A stretch of DNA of 64,000 nucleotides from Luteolibacter sp. LG18 (GCF_036322585.1 NZ_AP024600.1:62001-126000), one strand, 5' to 3'; positions 24,369 to 35,465 are shown, counted from the first letter of the stretch. A program made the numbers and translations. Notes: a model not told the origin generated them from the sequence alone.

Positions 24369-24965
24369 ATGCCAGTCCTGCTCGTGGATCGCGATCCGGT
24401 GTTGGTTTCCATCGACCAGCAGCGGCTTGCCGATCTCGGCATTCCTTCCGCCGTGATCCACGACCACGCGGAGTCTTTCTACGGCCCGCGGGGAGTCATG
24501 TGGCTCTCGCTGGCCGTGCCGGAAGGATGGCAGGAGGCCCTGCCGGATGAACTGCCGGTCCAGGAGGAATGGGATGCCGCGGCTTGGGAGCAGGCCCAGC
24601 AGGATTCCTCGAACGAACGCCCCGAACACAGCCGCCCGATCTCCATCACGGCCTGCATCGGCTGCGGCGTCGTGCTGGCCGGCCTCTGCTGGATCGGAAT
24701 CGACGGCGCCCCCTTGGCTGGAAGGATGTATGAACTCTCCAAGGAACCCGGAGCCACCCCGTTCCAAGACCGGATCGTGTGGCTCCATTTGCAAAACGCG
24801 ATCCCACTGCTGGGGCTGGGCGCGGTATGCGGCTCCTTGGCATCGGCCATCGGCCAATGCCTCGGGAGCTCCGTGGGCCGTGTGCTCCTGGCGGCCCTGC
24901 TGGCATTCTTCTACTACGGCTTCCCGCTCCTGTTCGCCGCGCTGATCGCCTATTTCTCGGACTGA
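24369..24965 (+). CDS. hypothetical membrane protein
   Basis: A 198-residue protein. The first 55 residues look like a small soluble domain (VLLVDRDPVLVSIDQQRLADLGIPSAVIHD), vaguely like the DUF2007 signalling domain. Residues 60-90 are acidic. Three hydrophobic helices follow (about 92-112, 138-160, 170-195). Divergent from mdh. Function unknown. Confidence 0.65.
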   Translation: MPVLLVDRDPVLVSIDQQRLADLGIPSAVIHDHAESFYGPRGVMWLSLAVPEGWQEALPDELPVQEEWDAAAWEQAQQDSSNERPEHSRPISITACIGCGVVLAGLCWIGIDGAPLAGRMYELSKEPGATPFQDRIVWLHLQNAIPLLGLGAVCGSLASAIGQCLGSSVGRVLLAALLAFFYYGFPLLFAALIAYFSD

Positions 24966-25226
24966 AACCGGCCCGGGAAGCCGGAGACCCCCGTAAAATT
25001 TGGAGTTGCCAAGCATCCCCACCGGCCGCATCTTTCCGTCGTTGGATCGACAGGGCGGCGGCTTTCGTTTCTGAACCGCCCGAGGGGTTTCCGCCTCCTG
25101 TGTCTCGCATCGTGGCAGACGGCAGGTTTCAGATTCCCCGGCTTGTCGCAATCGTTCCGCCGTTGTGCCCCCGTGCACCCGGAACATCCTCCCATCTTCA
25201 CCTTTTCAACCCGACCCGAATCATTC

Positions 25227-25979
25227 ATGGCCGGTCACAACAAGTGGTCCAAGGTCAAACACATCAAGGCACGCGTGGACGTCATCCGCGGCCGGGTGTT
25301 CAGCAAGTGCGCCCACGAGATCGCTCTCGCGGCCCGCGCCGGCGGGGGTGATCCATCCACGAACTCGCGCCTGCGCACCGCCATCGACAACGCCAAGGCC
25401 GTCTCCACGCCGAAGGAAAACATCGAGCGCGCCATCAAGAAGGGCACCGGCGAACTCGGTGGCACCGCCATCCAGGAAGTCACCTACGAGGCCTACGGCC
25501 CGTCCGGCACCGCCTTCATCATCGAGATGGCCACGGACAACATCAACCGCACGGCCCAGGACATGCGGACGATTTTCACCAAGAACAACGGCAGCGTCGC
25601 CACCCCCGGCAGCGTTTCCTATCAGTTCGACCGCAAGGGCGAGATCCGCCTCGCCGCCGAGAGCGTGGCCGAGGACCGCATCATGGACGTGGCCATCGAG
25701 GCCGGTGCCGATGACGTCCAGAGCGACGAATCCGAGCACATCCTCTACACCGCGCCGAACGAGCTCGGCACCGTGGCCAACGCCCTGCGCGCCGCCGGCC
25801 TGCCGCCGGTTTCCGAAAAACTCGTCTCCATCGCCCAAAATCCCGCCGTGGTGTCCGACCTGGAGACCGCCAAGCAGATCCTGCGCCTCTACGACATTCT
25901 CGACGACTACGCCGACACCCTGAACGTCTTCACCAACTTCGAGGTGGCCGACGACGTGCTTGAACAACTCGGCGACTGA
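25227..25979 (+). CDS. yebC: YebC/PmpR-family protein
   Basis: A 250-residue member of the YebC/PmpR family, which acts as a transcription regulator and, in recent work, as a ribosome-associated factor that relieves stalling. It begins MAGHNKWSKVKHIKARVD and carries the family blocks AARAGGGDPSTNSRLRTAID and EAYGPSGTAFIIEMATDN. The start at 25227 is unambiguous from that opening. It is followed 22 bases on by rho. Confidence 0.95.
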   Translation: MAGHNKWSKVKHIKARVDVIRGRVFSKCAHEIALAARAGGGDPSTNSRLRTAIDNAKAVSTPKENIERAIKKGTGELGGTAIQEVTYEAYGPSGTAFIIEMATDNINRTAQDMRTIFTKNNGSVATPGSVSYQFDRKGEIRLAAESVAEDRIMDVAIEAGADDVQSDESEHILYTAPNELGTVANALRAAGLPPVSEKLVSIAQNPAVVSDLETAKQILRLYDILDDYADTLNVFTNFEVADDVLEQLGD

Positions 25980-26001
25980 TTTCCATTCCACCCGCTTCCG
26001 G

Positions 26002-27939
<1,938 letters not shown>

Positions 27940-27968
27940 TCCCGCCCGCGGAACGATCCCTCACCCCA

Positions 27969-27997
27969 CGGCGTCCTGGCAACAGGACGCCGTTTTT
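27969..27997 (+). terminator. rho-independent terminator after rho
   Basis: Stem CGGCGTCCTG with CAGGACGCCG, four-base loop and a five-base T-run. Confidence 0.88.
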
Positions 27998-28008
27998 ATT
28001 GCTCGTGG

Positions 28009-28467
28009 CTATTTACCAGTGTCCATGACCACGAGCACCCGCTTTACCGACCAGCCGGTCCCCGCGACGATCAATCTCCCCGTGTCCTTTTGCGAGATAC
28101 CGCTGAAATCGGGCACTCCATCGGCTTGAATGGATTCGAATGCGATCACCTTCACCTTCGTGCTCGTTTCCGTCCCGACCACCGAGTCGAACCGCCTCCT
28201 CGCTCCATCACCGAAAAAGGAAACTCCGACGCGTTCCTTGAAATCCGTATCGTCCAGACGGAATGCAAACCACTGAGGAGGCGACGCCGCCAACTTGGAA
28301 CCGGCGGGACCAAGCGGAAGCTTTTTGACGACGAGGGTCGTCTCGAAACACTTTCCAAACCCATTCCCGAAGTAGGACGTTACCTTGATGTCCTCTCCGG
28401 CCATGCCGACGACCATCCATGCCAGCCAGCATGCGACCACCCTCAGCCCCCAAGCGATTGGATTCAT
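28009..28467 (-). CDS. secreted hypothetical protein
   Basis: A 152-residue protein with an N-terminal signal peptide (about residues 1-24, ending VVGMAGE). The mature part is beta-rich, with FGNGFGKCFETTLVVKKL and WFAFRLDDTDFKERVGVSFF. No family recognised. It converges on rho and lies 46 bases beyond another minus-strand gene, perhaps in one unit with it. Confidence 0.65.
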   Translation of the reverse strand: MNPIAWGLRVVACWLAWMVVGMAGEDIKVTSYFGNGFGKCFETTLVVKKLPLGPAGSKLAASPPQWFAFRLDDTDFKERVGVSFFGDGARRRFDSVVGTETSTKVKVIAFESIQADGVPDFSGISQKDTGRLIVAGTGWSVKRVLVVMDTGK

Positions 28468-28513
28468 GGGGGCATCATGGCTCAAAATGCCATTCGTGGC
28501 GATCCTTCGGCTT

Positions 28514-29203
28514 TCAAAAGCCCCGCGCAGCCTCCGTGTCGACGCGATCCGGAACCAACTGCCACCCCGGCAGCACGCATAACCCCAGCGCATACGCCGC
28601 GAGCCCGCCCGTCAGCAACCACGCCCCCTCCCGGAACTCACGGGTCAGGGTCGACGGCCACGGTGTCCGGAAGAGTTCGAAACGCGCTCCACCAAACACC
28701 ATTTCCCCCCCGCCCGTTAGCAACACCCGGTGGGAACATTCCCACACCACCATCCCCAGAGTAACGGCGGCGAACAAAATCCGGCACATCCAGCGGATGC
28801 CCGGCGACTGCCGCAGCGGGCGAATGAGCCAGGGCGTCGCGACGATGAAAAGGCCCGCCGCAATCAAGCAGGCGGCCCCCAACGGCCGCACCAGCTCCGG
28901 CAACCGGCCGATCCAGTCCTTCCACACCTGCGTGCCGATGCCCACGACCTCCCAATCCAGAGTCTCTGCGGTTTGGTTTGGCCCCAGCTCCAGGGAAATC
29001 CGCCACGCCGCTCCTGGAAAGAATTGCGCGGAAATCAACAGGACGATGGCCGCCACAAACAAGCGGCGGGCGATTCTCTCCCTGGCTGCGGCACGCTCCA
29101 CTCGGCGACCTTGATTCCCCCGCTCCTCCCTTGGGAGCGATTTCGTCACCGCTTCCAAAATCCCCGCGGTCTTCGCATTGCGGGGGCGGGCGACCGGGTC
29201 CAT
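28514..29203 (-). CDS. hypothetical membrane protein
   Basis: A 229-residue protein with a basic N-terminus and about four hydrophobic helices (near residues 47-65, 105-125, 138-155 and 195-215). No motif or family recognised. The ATG chosen (29203) overlaps the start of the divergent gene on the plus strand at 29202, so one of the two starts may lie further in. Confidence 0.55.
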   Translation of the reverse strand: MDPVARPRNAKTAGILEAVTKSLPREERGNQGRRVERAAARERIARRLFVAAIVLLISAQFFPGAAWRISLELGPNQTAETLDWEVVGIGTQVWKDWIGRLPELVRPLGAACLIAAGLFIVATPWLIRPLRQSPGIRWMCRILFAAVTLGMVVWECSHRVLLTGGGEMVFGGARFELFRTPWPSTLTREFREGAWLLTGGLAAYALGLCVLPGWQLVPDRVDTEAARGF

Positions 29204-29522
29204 GCTCCCGGCCGTGAACGATCCCATCGAGGTGGAAGTGCTGGAAGTCGACGGCGTGGCCCCGCAGTCCCAGGCTGCCGAGGCCCAGCCGGAGCCGACC
29301 CAGTCTTCCTGGCAGCAGGCGTGGCAGGGCCGCGTCAAGCAGCTCGACATGCGCTGGTGGCCGCTGTGGGTGATCCTCGGGGTGATTGCCCTGTTCCTGC
29401 TCCTCACCGTCGGCGTGGTCGTCGGGGTGCTGCTGCTGGTCCTGAAGATCGTCGGCGGGCTCGTCGGATCGGTGCTCCGCTTGCTCGCCGGGCCCGTCAC
29501 CGACACCCGCCTGCGGCGCTGA
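29202..29522 (+). CDS. small membrane protein
   Basis: A 106-residue protein: acidic N-terminus rich in Glu, Val and Gln, then one long or two short hydrophobic helices (WWPLWVILGVIALFLLL and the following Val/Leu-rich stretch) and a basic end. A GTG at 29214 is an equally good start and would remove the overlap with the divergent gene. Function unknown. Confidence 0.6.
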   Translation: MLPAVNDPIEVEVLEVDGVAPQSQAAEAQPEPTQSSWQQAWQGRVKQLDMRWWPLWVILGVIALFLLLTVGVVVGVLLLVLKIVGGLVGSVLRLLAGPVTDTRLRR

Positions 29523-29586
29523 AAACGGGGACGATTGCGCACGGCTTGCGCCGATGAAATCGCTTCATTGGGGATTTCGCGACAAG

Positions 29587-29595
29587 TTATTCACA
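29587..29595 (+). promoter_or_regulatory. DnaA box, perfect consensus
   Basis: TTATTCACA, exact match to the TTATNCACA consensus. Confidence 0.7.
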
Positions 29596-29693
29596 ACGGA
29601 AATCCGAACTAATTTGCCGCCCCCGCCGTGGAACTCCCGTGGTAGAGGCATTTCGCATTTTCCCGGGGTCAGTCCTTCGCGAATCGCAAAGGT

Positions 29694-29702
29694 TGTGAAC
29701 AA
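29694..29702 (-). promoter_or_regulatory. DnaA box, one mismatch
   Basis: TTGTTCACA on the minus strand, opposite in orientation to the two perfect boxes. Confidence 0.5.
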
Positions 29703-29921
29703 CTTGTGAGGAAGCGCGAGCAAGCTCGAAAAGCCGATCTATTTCACTCAATACAAGCCACTTGCGACAGCACCATCGAACACCCCAACATCACGACCGG
29801 TGAACAACTGTTGGGATCGAGCGCAGGCCTTTTGTTAGAGCCGCGCCATCGCGCAATTTGCGCGGTTCCGGTACCCCCGTTTCAGCGGCGATTCCGAGTG
29901 AGTTGTGGAGATGTTCGCGAG

Positions 29922-29930
29922 TTATTCACA
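29922..29930 (+). promoter_or_regulatory. DnaA box, perfect consensus
   Basis: TTATTCACA, same sequence and orientation as the box at 29587. Confidence 0.7.
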
Positions 29931-29993
29931 ATGGCCTGCGAGATGGGTAATTCCGCCTCCACCGAAATCCGATCCGCTCAAGCCCACTGGCTT

Positions 29994-30761
29994 TCAGTCC
30001 TCCTCCACCTGGCAGGAGGCCTCTTTCTCCGCCTTCCGGCGGGCGTAGTAGAGGATGATGCCGCCGGTCATGAGACCCGCGATGACGATCCACCAGAACA
30101 TCGGTTTCACGAAGCCAGGGAGGTCGACATTCATGCCGAACAGCCCGCCGAGGGCGACCAGCGGCAGGAAGAACCCGGCGAGCAGGTTCAGGCGGAAGAC
30201 GATCCGGTTGAGCTTGTCGGCGGCGAGCGATTGCTGCTCGGCGCGCTCGGCCTGCCAGAACTCCAGGGTCAGCCGGGTATCGGCGTGCAGCAGATCCGCG
30301 GCCCGCTCCACATCCACCGCCCGGTCCCGCAGCGAGCGGATTTCGCGGTCATCCTGATCCACCTCCAGCACCTGCCCGAGCGATTGGACGAGATTCCGCG
30401 ACGCCCGCGCCAGCGGACCGGCGTGGCGGAGGATGCCGAAGATCTCCCCGGCGGTGTCCGCCTCATCCACCACCGCGGCGTGGGAATCGATGGCCTCGGC
30501 ATAGCGGTCGAGGAGCTGTTCCAGCGCCAGCAGACCCGCCTTGCCATCCGGGCCGATCCATTTTCCATCCCGCCGCTTCCAGAAAAACAGGGCCTCGCGG
30601 CTGGCGCTGCCCACCACCGGCACCTCGTGGGCCACCAGCAGCAGCTCGCCATCCCCCACCATGCAACGCTGGTGGCCGGGCCGGTTGCTGATCTGGTCCA
30701 TCAGGACCGGTTCGCAATCGAACTGGGTGGGCAGGAAGGTGGCTTCCGGGAGCGCGGGCAT
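29994..30761 (-). CDS. CorA-like divalent cation transporter
   Basis: A 255-residue protein of the CorA/ZntB type. The N-terminal 130 residues form the cytoplasmic domain; a long helix follows (about 140-190); two transmembrane helices near 190-210 and 218-238 flank the pore-mouth GMN motif, seen as FGMNVDLPGF at about 208-217. It is shorter than E. coli CorA. It probably carries Mg, Co or Zn ions as a pentamer. Confidence 0.85.
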   Translation of the reverse strand: MPALPEATFLPTQFDCEPVLMDQISNRPGHQRCMVGDGELLLVAHEVPVVGSASREALFFWKRRDGKWIGPDGKAGLLALEQLLDRYAEAIDSHAAVVDEADTAGEIFGILRHAGPLARASRNLVQSLGQVLEVDQDDREIRSLRDRAVDVERAADLLHADTRLTLEFWQAERAEQQSLAADKLNRIVFRLNLLAGFFLPLVALGGLFGMNVDLPGFVKPMFWWIVIAGLMTGGIILYYARRKAEKEASCQVEED

Positions 30762-30882
30762 GTCGGTATCATGCAAGGGGCCGCGGGGCTGTAAATCTTG
30801 AAGGAAGTTCCGACTTCGTGACGTCCCTAACCACCAATTGCGATTTACCATTCCCGTCCCATCGCCTTTCATCGGCCCGTTC

Positions 30883-33441
30883 ATGTCACAACGACTCTCC
30901 GCGTTCCTGACCCTCCTGGTTTGCCTCATCCTGCTCGCCTTCCCCGCCCGGGTGATGGCGGATGGCGAGGAGGAGGAGGACTCGCCGGTACCAAAGGCCA
31001 CCGTCGAGCTTTCCCACGCCAAAGCGGTGGTGCGCCTCTATGAGCCTGATGAAAGCCCGCCCCGGGCAATCTTCATCTTCGGCTCCGGGGACGGCGGCTG
31101 GTCGCCCTGGGAAGACACCATCGCGCAATGGATCAAGGATTCCGGCATCTACGTCGTGGGCTTCGATTGCCGCGAATACGCCGAGAAGGACTACGACCAG
31201 GACACGCTGGGCAAGGACATGGCGAAACTGGCCGCCGACGCCGCCGGCCGCTGCAATGGCGAGGACGTGCCGGTCATCTACGGCGGCTGGAGCATGGGCG
31301 CGGTGCAGGCCGTGGCCGCCGCCGCCTCGAAATACCACCCGCCCCGCCTCGCTGGCGTGATGATGCTCAGCGCGGACAGCCGCGGCCGCTATGGCCTGCG
31401 GGAAAGCGACGAACTCGGCCTGAAGAGCCCGGAAGGCCCCGGTACCTTCGGCCTCTCCGATTTCACCAACGACGTCAAGGACCTCCGCATCGCCCAATTC
31501 CACGGTGGCTCGGACTTCATGGCCTCCACCGCCTGGATCCTCACGCTCCAGTCGAAACGCGCCCTCTACACCAAGCCCGGTGCGAACCACGGCTTCGACG
31601 GCCCCGACGACGACTTCCAGGACTGGATCAACCGGGGCGTCGACTGGGTGCTCGGCGACGACACCAAGGCCGATCCCCCGCCCCACACCGAGCTGCCCTT
31701 CGGCCTCTCGCCGATGTGGCCCGCCGCCGCACTCGCCATCGCGCTGTCCATCTTCTTCATCTTCTCCAAGAAGCACTCGATCCGCATCCTCGTCGTCGCG
31801 ATGGCGGTCATGGGCTTGGCGGACCTTTCCGAATCCCTCTTCACCAAGCCGCCGCTGGTGATGGCCTGGATGCAGCAGTGGGTGCCGCTCGGGGTCACGG
31901 AAAAGAGCCGCCTGCTGCTTCTCATCTCCGGCATCACCTTGCTCGCGCTGGCCCGCGGCCTCGGCCGCCGCAAGCGCATCGCGTGGTGGCTGGGCCTGGT
32001 GATGCTCGCGGTCTCCGCGGTGCTGCATCTTTCCCGCGCCTTCGATTGGCACCACGCGCTGGCCGCCGTGGTCCTGCTGGTGCCGCTGATCCGCTGGCGG
32101 AAGGAGTTCATCGCCCGCTCGGACGCCTCCTCGCTGCGCCTCGCCCTCGGCCTGGCCTCGCTCCTCGCGCTCGGACTCTTCATCTACGGCGCCTTCGGCT
32201 TGAAACAGTTCAGCGACCGCCGCGAGTTCGGCGAAGAACTGTCGTGGGGCGATTGCGCGAAGGGCTCCGTCCAGGCCCTGCTGCTCCGCAAATCGGAATA
32301 CGACCAGGATGGCAGCCGCGCCGTGCGGAATTTCCTGCGCACCCTCCGCGGCGGTAGCCTGCTGAGTTCGTTCCTCGTGCTCGGCCTGATGCTGCGCCCG
32401 GTCCTCCAGCGCCGCTTCCCCACCGGCACCGATGAGGACCGCGACAAGGTGGACAGGCTCATCCTCCGCCACGGCACCGACCCGATGGACACCTTCGCGC
32501 TGCTGCCGGACAAGCGCTACTTCTTCACCAAGGAGGAGGACGGCGTGGTGGCCTACGCGCTGTGGCGGAACTTCGCCGTGGCGCTGGCCGATCCGATCTG
32601 TGCGCCGGACAAGCGCCAGGAGATGATCCACGCCTTCAACCGCTTCGCCCGCCGCCAGGACTGGGTGCCGATCTTCTACTGCGCCCACACCGCCAACCGC
32701 GCGATCTACGAGGAGGAAGGCCTCGTCACCTTCAAGGTGGGCGAGGACGCGCGCCTCAAGCCGGACGAATTCACCCTCCAGGGCGGCAAGTTCCAGAACC
32801 TCCGCACCGCCGGCAACCGCGCCCGCAAGGAAAACATGACCTTCACCTGGTACGACGCCAAACCCTCGCCGGACCACGGCATCGAGGCTCAGATGAAGCT
32901 GGTCTCGGACAACTGGCTGGACGCGAAACACGGCGGCGAGATGACCTTCGACCTCGGGGCCTTCGACCTCGAATCGATCCGCAACCGCGGCGCCGGGGTG
33001 GTTCGCAACGCCGAAGGCCGCGTCGAGGCCTTCGCCACCTGGCTGCCCTACAAGCAGGGCACCGGCCGCACGCTCGACCTGATGCGCGGCACCGTGGAGG
33101 CCCGCAACGGCGGCCTGATGGACTTCCTGATCCTCGAAAGCATCAACCATTTCCGCGCCGAGGGCGTCACCGAGATCAGCCTGGGCAATGCCCCGCTCGC
33201 CGACGTGCGCACCGAGGAGGACGGCGAGCCGAACCGCCAGGAAAAGGCCACCCGCTTCCTGTTCGAGAACTTCGACAAGTACTACGGCTACAAGTCGCTC
33301 TTCAGCTTCAAGCGCAAGTACCACCCGGATTGGCAAGGCCGCTACCTCGCCTACCCACCGGGTACGCCGCTGCCGATGCTGGGCCTCGCCATTGCCGGGG
33401 TCCACCTGCCGGGGGGCTTCCGCGCGCTGCTGAAGAGCTGA
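30883..33441 (+). CDS. fusion of VirJ/AcvB-like hydrolase and MprF-type aminoacyl-phosphatidylglycerol synthase
   Basis: An 852-residue membrane protein with three parts. Residues 1-26: signal peptide. Residues about 42-245: a VirJ/AcvB-like alpha/beta hydrolase with FIFGSGDGGWSPWEDTIAQW, the nucleophile elbow GGWSMGAV (about 134-141) and GANHGFDGPDDDF with the catalytic His. Residues about 271-500: six or seven membrane helices. Residues about 524-840: a DUF2156/MprF C-terminal GNAT-like synthase (LRHGTDPMDTFALLPDKRYFF, YCAHTANRAIYEEEGL, DLMRGTVEARNGGLMDFLI, FKRKYHPDWQGRYLAYP). MprF-type synthases put lysine or alanine on phosphatidylglycerol; AcvB hydrolyses that product. The two are normally separate genes (lpiA-acvB). 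Confidence 0.85.
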   Translation: MSQRLSAFLTLLVCLILLAFPARVMADGEEEEDSPVPKATVELSHAKAVVRLYEPDESPPRAIFIFGSGDGGWSPWEDTIAQWIKDSGIYVVGFDCREYAEKDYDQDTLGKDMAKLAADAAGRCNGEDVPVIYGGWSMGAVQAVAAAASKYHPPRLAGVMMLSADSRGRYGLRESDELGLKSPEGPGTFGLSDFTNDVKDLRIAQFHGGSDFMASTAWILTLQSKRALYTKPGANHGFDGPDDDFQDWINRGVDWVLGDDTKADPPPHTELPFGLSPMWPAAALAIALSIFFIFSKKHSIRILVVAMAVMGLADLSESLFTKPPLVMAWMQQWVPLGVTEKSRLLLLISGITLLALARGLGRRKRIAWWLGLVMLAVSAVLHLSRAFDWHHALAAVVLLVPLIRWRKEFIARSDASSLRLALGLASLLALGLFIYGAFGLKQFSDRREFGEELSWGDCAKGSVQALLLRKSEYDQDGSRAVRNFLRTLRGGSLLSSFLVLGLMLRPVLQRRFPTGTDEDRDKVDRLILRHGTDPMDTFALLPDKRYFFTKEEDGVVAYALWRNFAVALADPICAPDKRQEMIHAFNRFARRQDWVPIFYCAHTANRAIYEEEGLVTFKVGEDARLKPDEFTLQGGKFQNLRTAGNRARKENMTFTWYDAKPSPDHGIEAQMKLVSDNWLDAKHGGEMTFDLGAFDLESIRNRGAGVVRNAEGRVEAFATWLPYKQGTGRTLDLMRGTVEARNGGLMDFLILESINHFRAEGVTEISLGNAPLADVRTEEDGEPNRQEKATRFLFENFDKYYGYKSLFSFKRKYHPDWQGRYLAYPPGTPLPMLGLAIAGVHLPGGFRALLKS

Positions 33442-33476
33442 TCGATTGCCCGCCCACGCCACGTAACGGGCGGGTC

Positions 33477-34274
33477 ATGTCGCTCTTTGTCCGCTCGCTC
33501 CGCTGTCTGGCCACCGCCTTCGTCCTCTCCGCCCTCCCTGCCACCGCCGCCGAATGGAACGGCTACGAGCAGGTGAACTTCCAGGTGGAGGGGAAGAACG
33601 CCATCCTCGTGAAACCGAAGGCCCCGGCCCCGGGGAATCCGTGGATCTACCGCACCGAGTTCTTCGGCCATGAGCCGCAGGGCGACATCGCCCTGCTCGC
33701 GAAGGGCTGGCACGTGGCCTACCTTCAGATCAACGACATGTACGGCGCACCACCCGCCGTGGCGCTGATGGACAAGTTCCACGACGAGGTGGTGAAGACC
33801 CATCATCTCAACAACCGCGTGGTGCTGGAAGGCTTCAGCCGCGGTGGCCTCTACGCCGTGAACTACGCCGCCGCCCATCCGGAGAACACCGCCGGGCTCT
33901 ACCTCGATGCCCCGGTGCTCGACATCCGCTCGTGGCCGGGCGGCAAGGGCACGGGAAAGGGTGATGCCAAATGCTGGGCCCAGGCACTCGCCATCTACCA
34001 GCTCACCGAGGACACCGCCAAAACCTTCACCGGCAACCCGCTCGACAAGGCCGAGAGCCTCGCCAAGGCCAAGATCCCCGTGATCGCCGTCTGCGGCGAT
34101 GCCGACAAGGTCGTGCCCTTCCCCGAGAACACGAAACTCTTCGAAGAGAAGTACAAGGCCGTCGGCGGCACCATCCAGGTGATCGTGAAGCCGGGTGTCG
34201 ACCACCACCCGCATTCGCTGAAAGACCCCGCCCCAATCGTGGATTTCCTCGTCAAAAACGCGGTGCTGAAATAA
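33477..34274 (+). CDS. secreted alpha/beta hydrolase
   Basis: A 265-residue exported protein, signal peptide about 1-24 (ALPATAA). The nucleophile elbow is GFSRGG with Ser121; a late CGDADKVVPFPENT gives the acid residue and GVDHHPHSLKDP the histidine. The fold is that of a small esterase or peptidase; the substrate is unknown. It follows the VirJ-MprF fusion by 35 bases and is likely in the same transcript, ending at a strong terminator. Confidence 0.8.
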   Translation: MSLFVRSLRCLATAFVLSALPATAAEWNGYEQVNFQVEGKNAILVKPKAPAPGNPWIYRTEFFGHEPQGDIALLAKGWHVAYLQINDMYGAPPAVALMDKFHDEVVKTHHLNNRVVLEGFSRGGLYAVNYAAAHPENTAGLYLDAPVLDIRSWPGGKGTGKGDAKCWAQALAIYQLTEDTAKTFTGNPLDKAESLAKAKIPVIAVCGDADKVVPFPENTKLFEEKYKAVGGTIQVIVKPGVDHHPHSLKDPAPIVDFLVKNAVLK

Positions 34275-34295
34275 CCCGCCATTTTCACCCCGCCG

Positions 34296-34331
34296 AAAAG
34301 CCCGTTTCCGCTCCGGAGACGGGCTTTTTCC
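34296..34331 (+). terminator. rho-independent terminator
   Basis: Stem AAAAGCCCGT with ACGGGCTTTTT, short loop and T-run after the hydrolase gene. Confidence 0.88.
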
Positions 34332-34506
34332 GTTCCAACCCAATGATTCCACGGTTCTTGCGTCCGGCGCGGGTTTGCGGAAACCTGTTGCCGCTCCCAC
34401 CGGGCCTGTGCCCGGGAGGGTCCGGAAACCCCGGAATTGCCATTGCCCAACCCCGACTCATACCCCATAACCCCGCCCGTACCTTACGTGTTTGCAGTCT
34501 AGTCTT

Positions 34507-35421
34507 ATGTCCACGAAACCGACTCTTCTTGTCCTTGCCGCAGGCATGGGCAGCCGCTACGGCGGCCTCAAGCAGATGGACCCGATGGGTCCGAACGGCG
34601 AAACCGTCCTCGATTACTCCGTTTTCGACGCCATCCGTGCCGGCTTTGGCCGCGTGGTGTTCATCATCCGCGAGGATTTCGCCCAGGCCTTCAAGGATTC
34701 CGTCGGCGCCCGCTTCGCCGGTAAAATCGAGGTCGACTACGTCTTCCAGAAGCTGGAAGACCTCCCGGAAGGCTTCACCGTGCCGGAAGGCCGCGTGAAA
34801 CCCTGGGGCACCGCCCACGCCGTCCGCGCCGCGCGCCACGCCGTGAAGGAGCCCTTCGCCGTCATCAATGCCGATGACTTCTACGGCCACGACGCCTACG
34901 TCCGCGCCGCCGGATTCTTCGCCAGTCTGCCGGAGGGCAACGAAAGCGCCATGGCCATGGTCGGCTACCCGCTCGAAAACACGCTGTCCGACCACGGCCA
35001 CGTGAACCGCGGCATCTGCAAGACCGATGACGAGGGCAACCTCGCCAACGTCGAGGAATACCTCAACATCGAGCGCGAGAGCGACGGCACCGTCCGCGGC
35101 GACGCCCTCGACGGCACCCGCCGCCCGATCACCGACGGCACCCCGGTTTCGATGAACTTCTGGGCCTTCGGTCCGGCGTTCTTCGGCCAGCTCGAGGAAG
35201 CCTTCCACCGCTTCCTCCTGGAAGCCGGCACCCAGCAGAAGTCCGAGTGCTACATCCCGACCGTGGTGGACCACCTGATCCACGCCGATTACGCGCACTG
35301 CCACGTGCTCAAGACCACCAGCCCGTGGTTCGGCGTCACCTACCCGGATGACAAGCCGTTCGTCGTCGAGTCCATCGCCAAGCTGATCGCCGCGGGAGAA
35401 TACCCGGAGAAGCTGTCCTGA
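34507..35421 (+). CDS. sugar-1-phosphate nucleotidyltransferase
   Basis: A 304-residue NTP-transferase. The nucleotide-binding start is LLVLAAGMGSRYGGLKQMDP, with VINADDFYG as the metal-binding Asp block and later a VSMNFWAFGP segment. Together with the kinase and epimerase that follow it most likely makes UDP-N-acetylhexosamine from the sugar-1-phosphate. It starts at ATG 34507; a TTG 15 bases upstream is possible. The kinase gene begins 44 bases after the stop. Confidence 0.82.
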   Translation: MSTKPTLLVLAAGMGSRYGGLKQMDPMGPNGETVLDYSVFDAIRAGFGRVVFIIREDFAQAFKDSVGARFAGKIEVDYVFQKLEDLPEGFTVPEGRVKPWGTAHAVRAARHAVKEPFAVINADDFYGHDAYVRAAGFFASLPEGNESAMAMVGYPLENTLSDHGHVNRGICKTDDEGNLANVEEYLNIERESDGTVRGDALDGTRRPITDGTPVSMNFWAFGPAFFGQLEEAFHRFLLEAGTQQKSECYIPTVVDHLIHADYAHCHVLKTTSPWFGVTYPDDKPFVVESIAKLIAAGEYPEKLS

Positions 35422-35465
35422 GACCCGCCACCGTTCCGGTAAACCCCGCTCAAACTCCGCCAGTC

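Larger units (their letters stand above)
29523..29993. other. gene-free segment with DnaA boxes; candidate replication origin
   Basis: 471 bases without a credible gene. It holds two perfect DnaA boxes TTATTCACA in the same orientation (29587-29595 and 29922-29930), a one-mismatch box TTGTTCACA on the minus strand (29694-29702) and a weaker one at 29799-29807. Between them are AT-richer patches and a GCGCAA/TTGCGC palindrome near 29850-29865. The layout fits a bacterial oriC or a DnaA-regulated site. No dnaA, dnaN or gidA is next to it. Confidence 0.5.

Noticed and set aside
29706..30794. Plus-strand ORF running through the DnaA-box spacer and the CorA-like gene
   Set aside because: It has no family similarity, and its second half is antisense to a well-supported transporter gene.
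30886..33462. 858-codon open frame on the minus strand opposite the VirJ-MprF fusion
   Set aside because: High-GC coding sequence leaves long open antisense frames; this one has no family similarity, skewed composition, and the plus strand has clear motifs.
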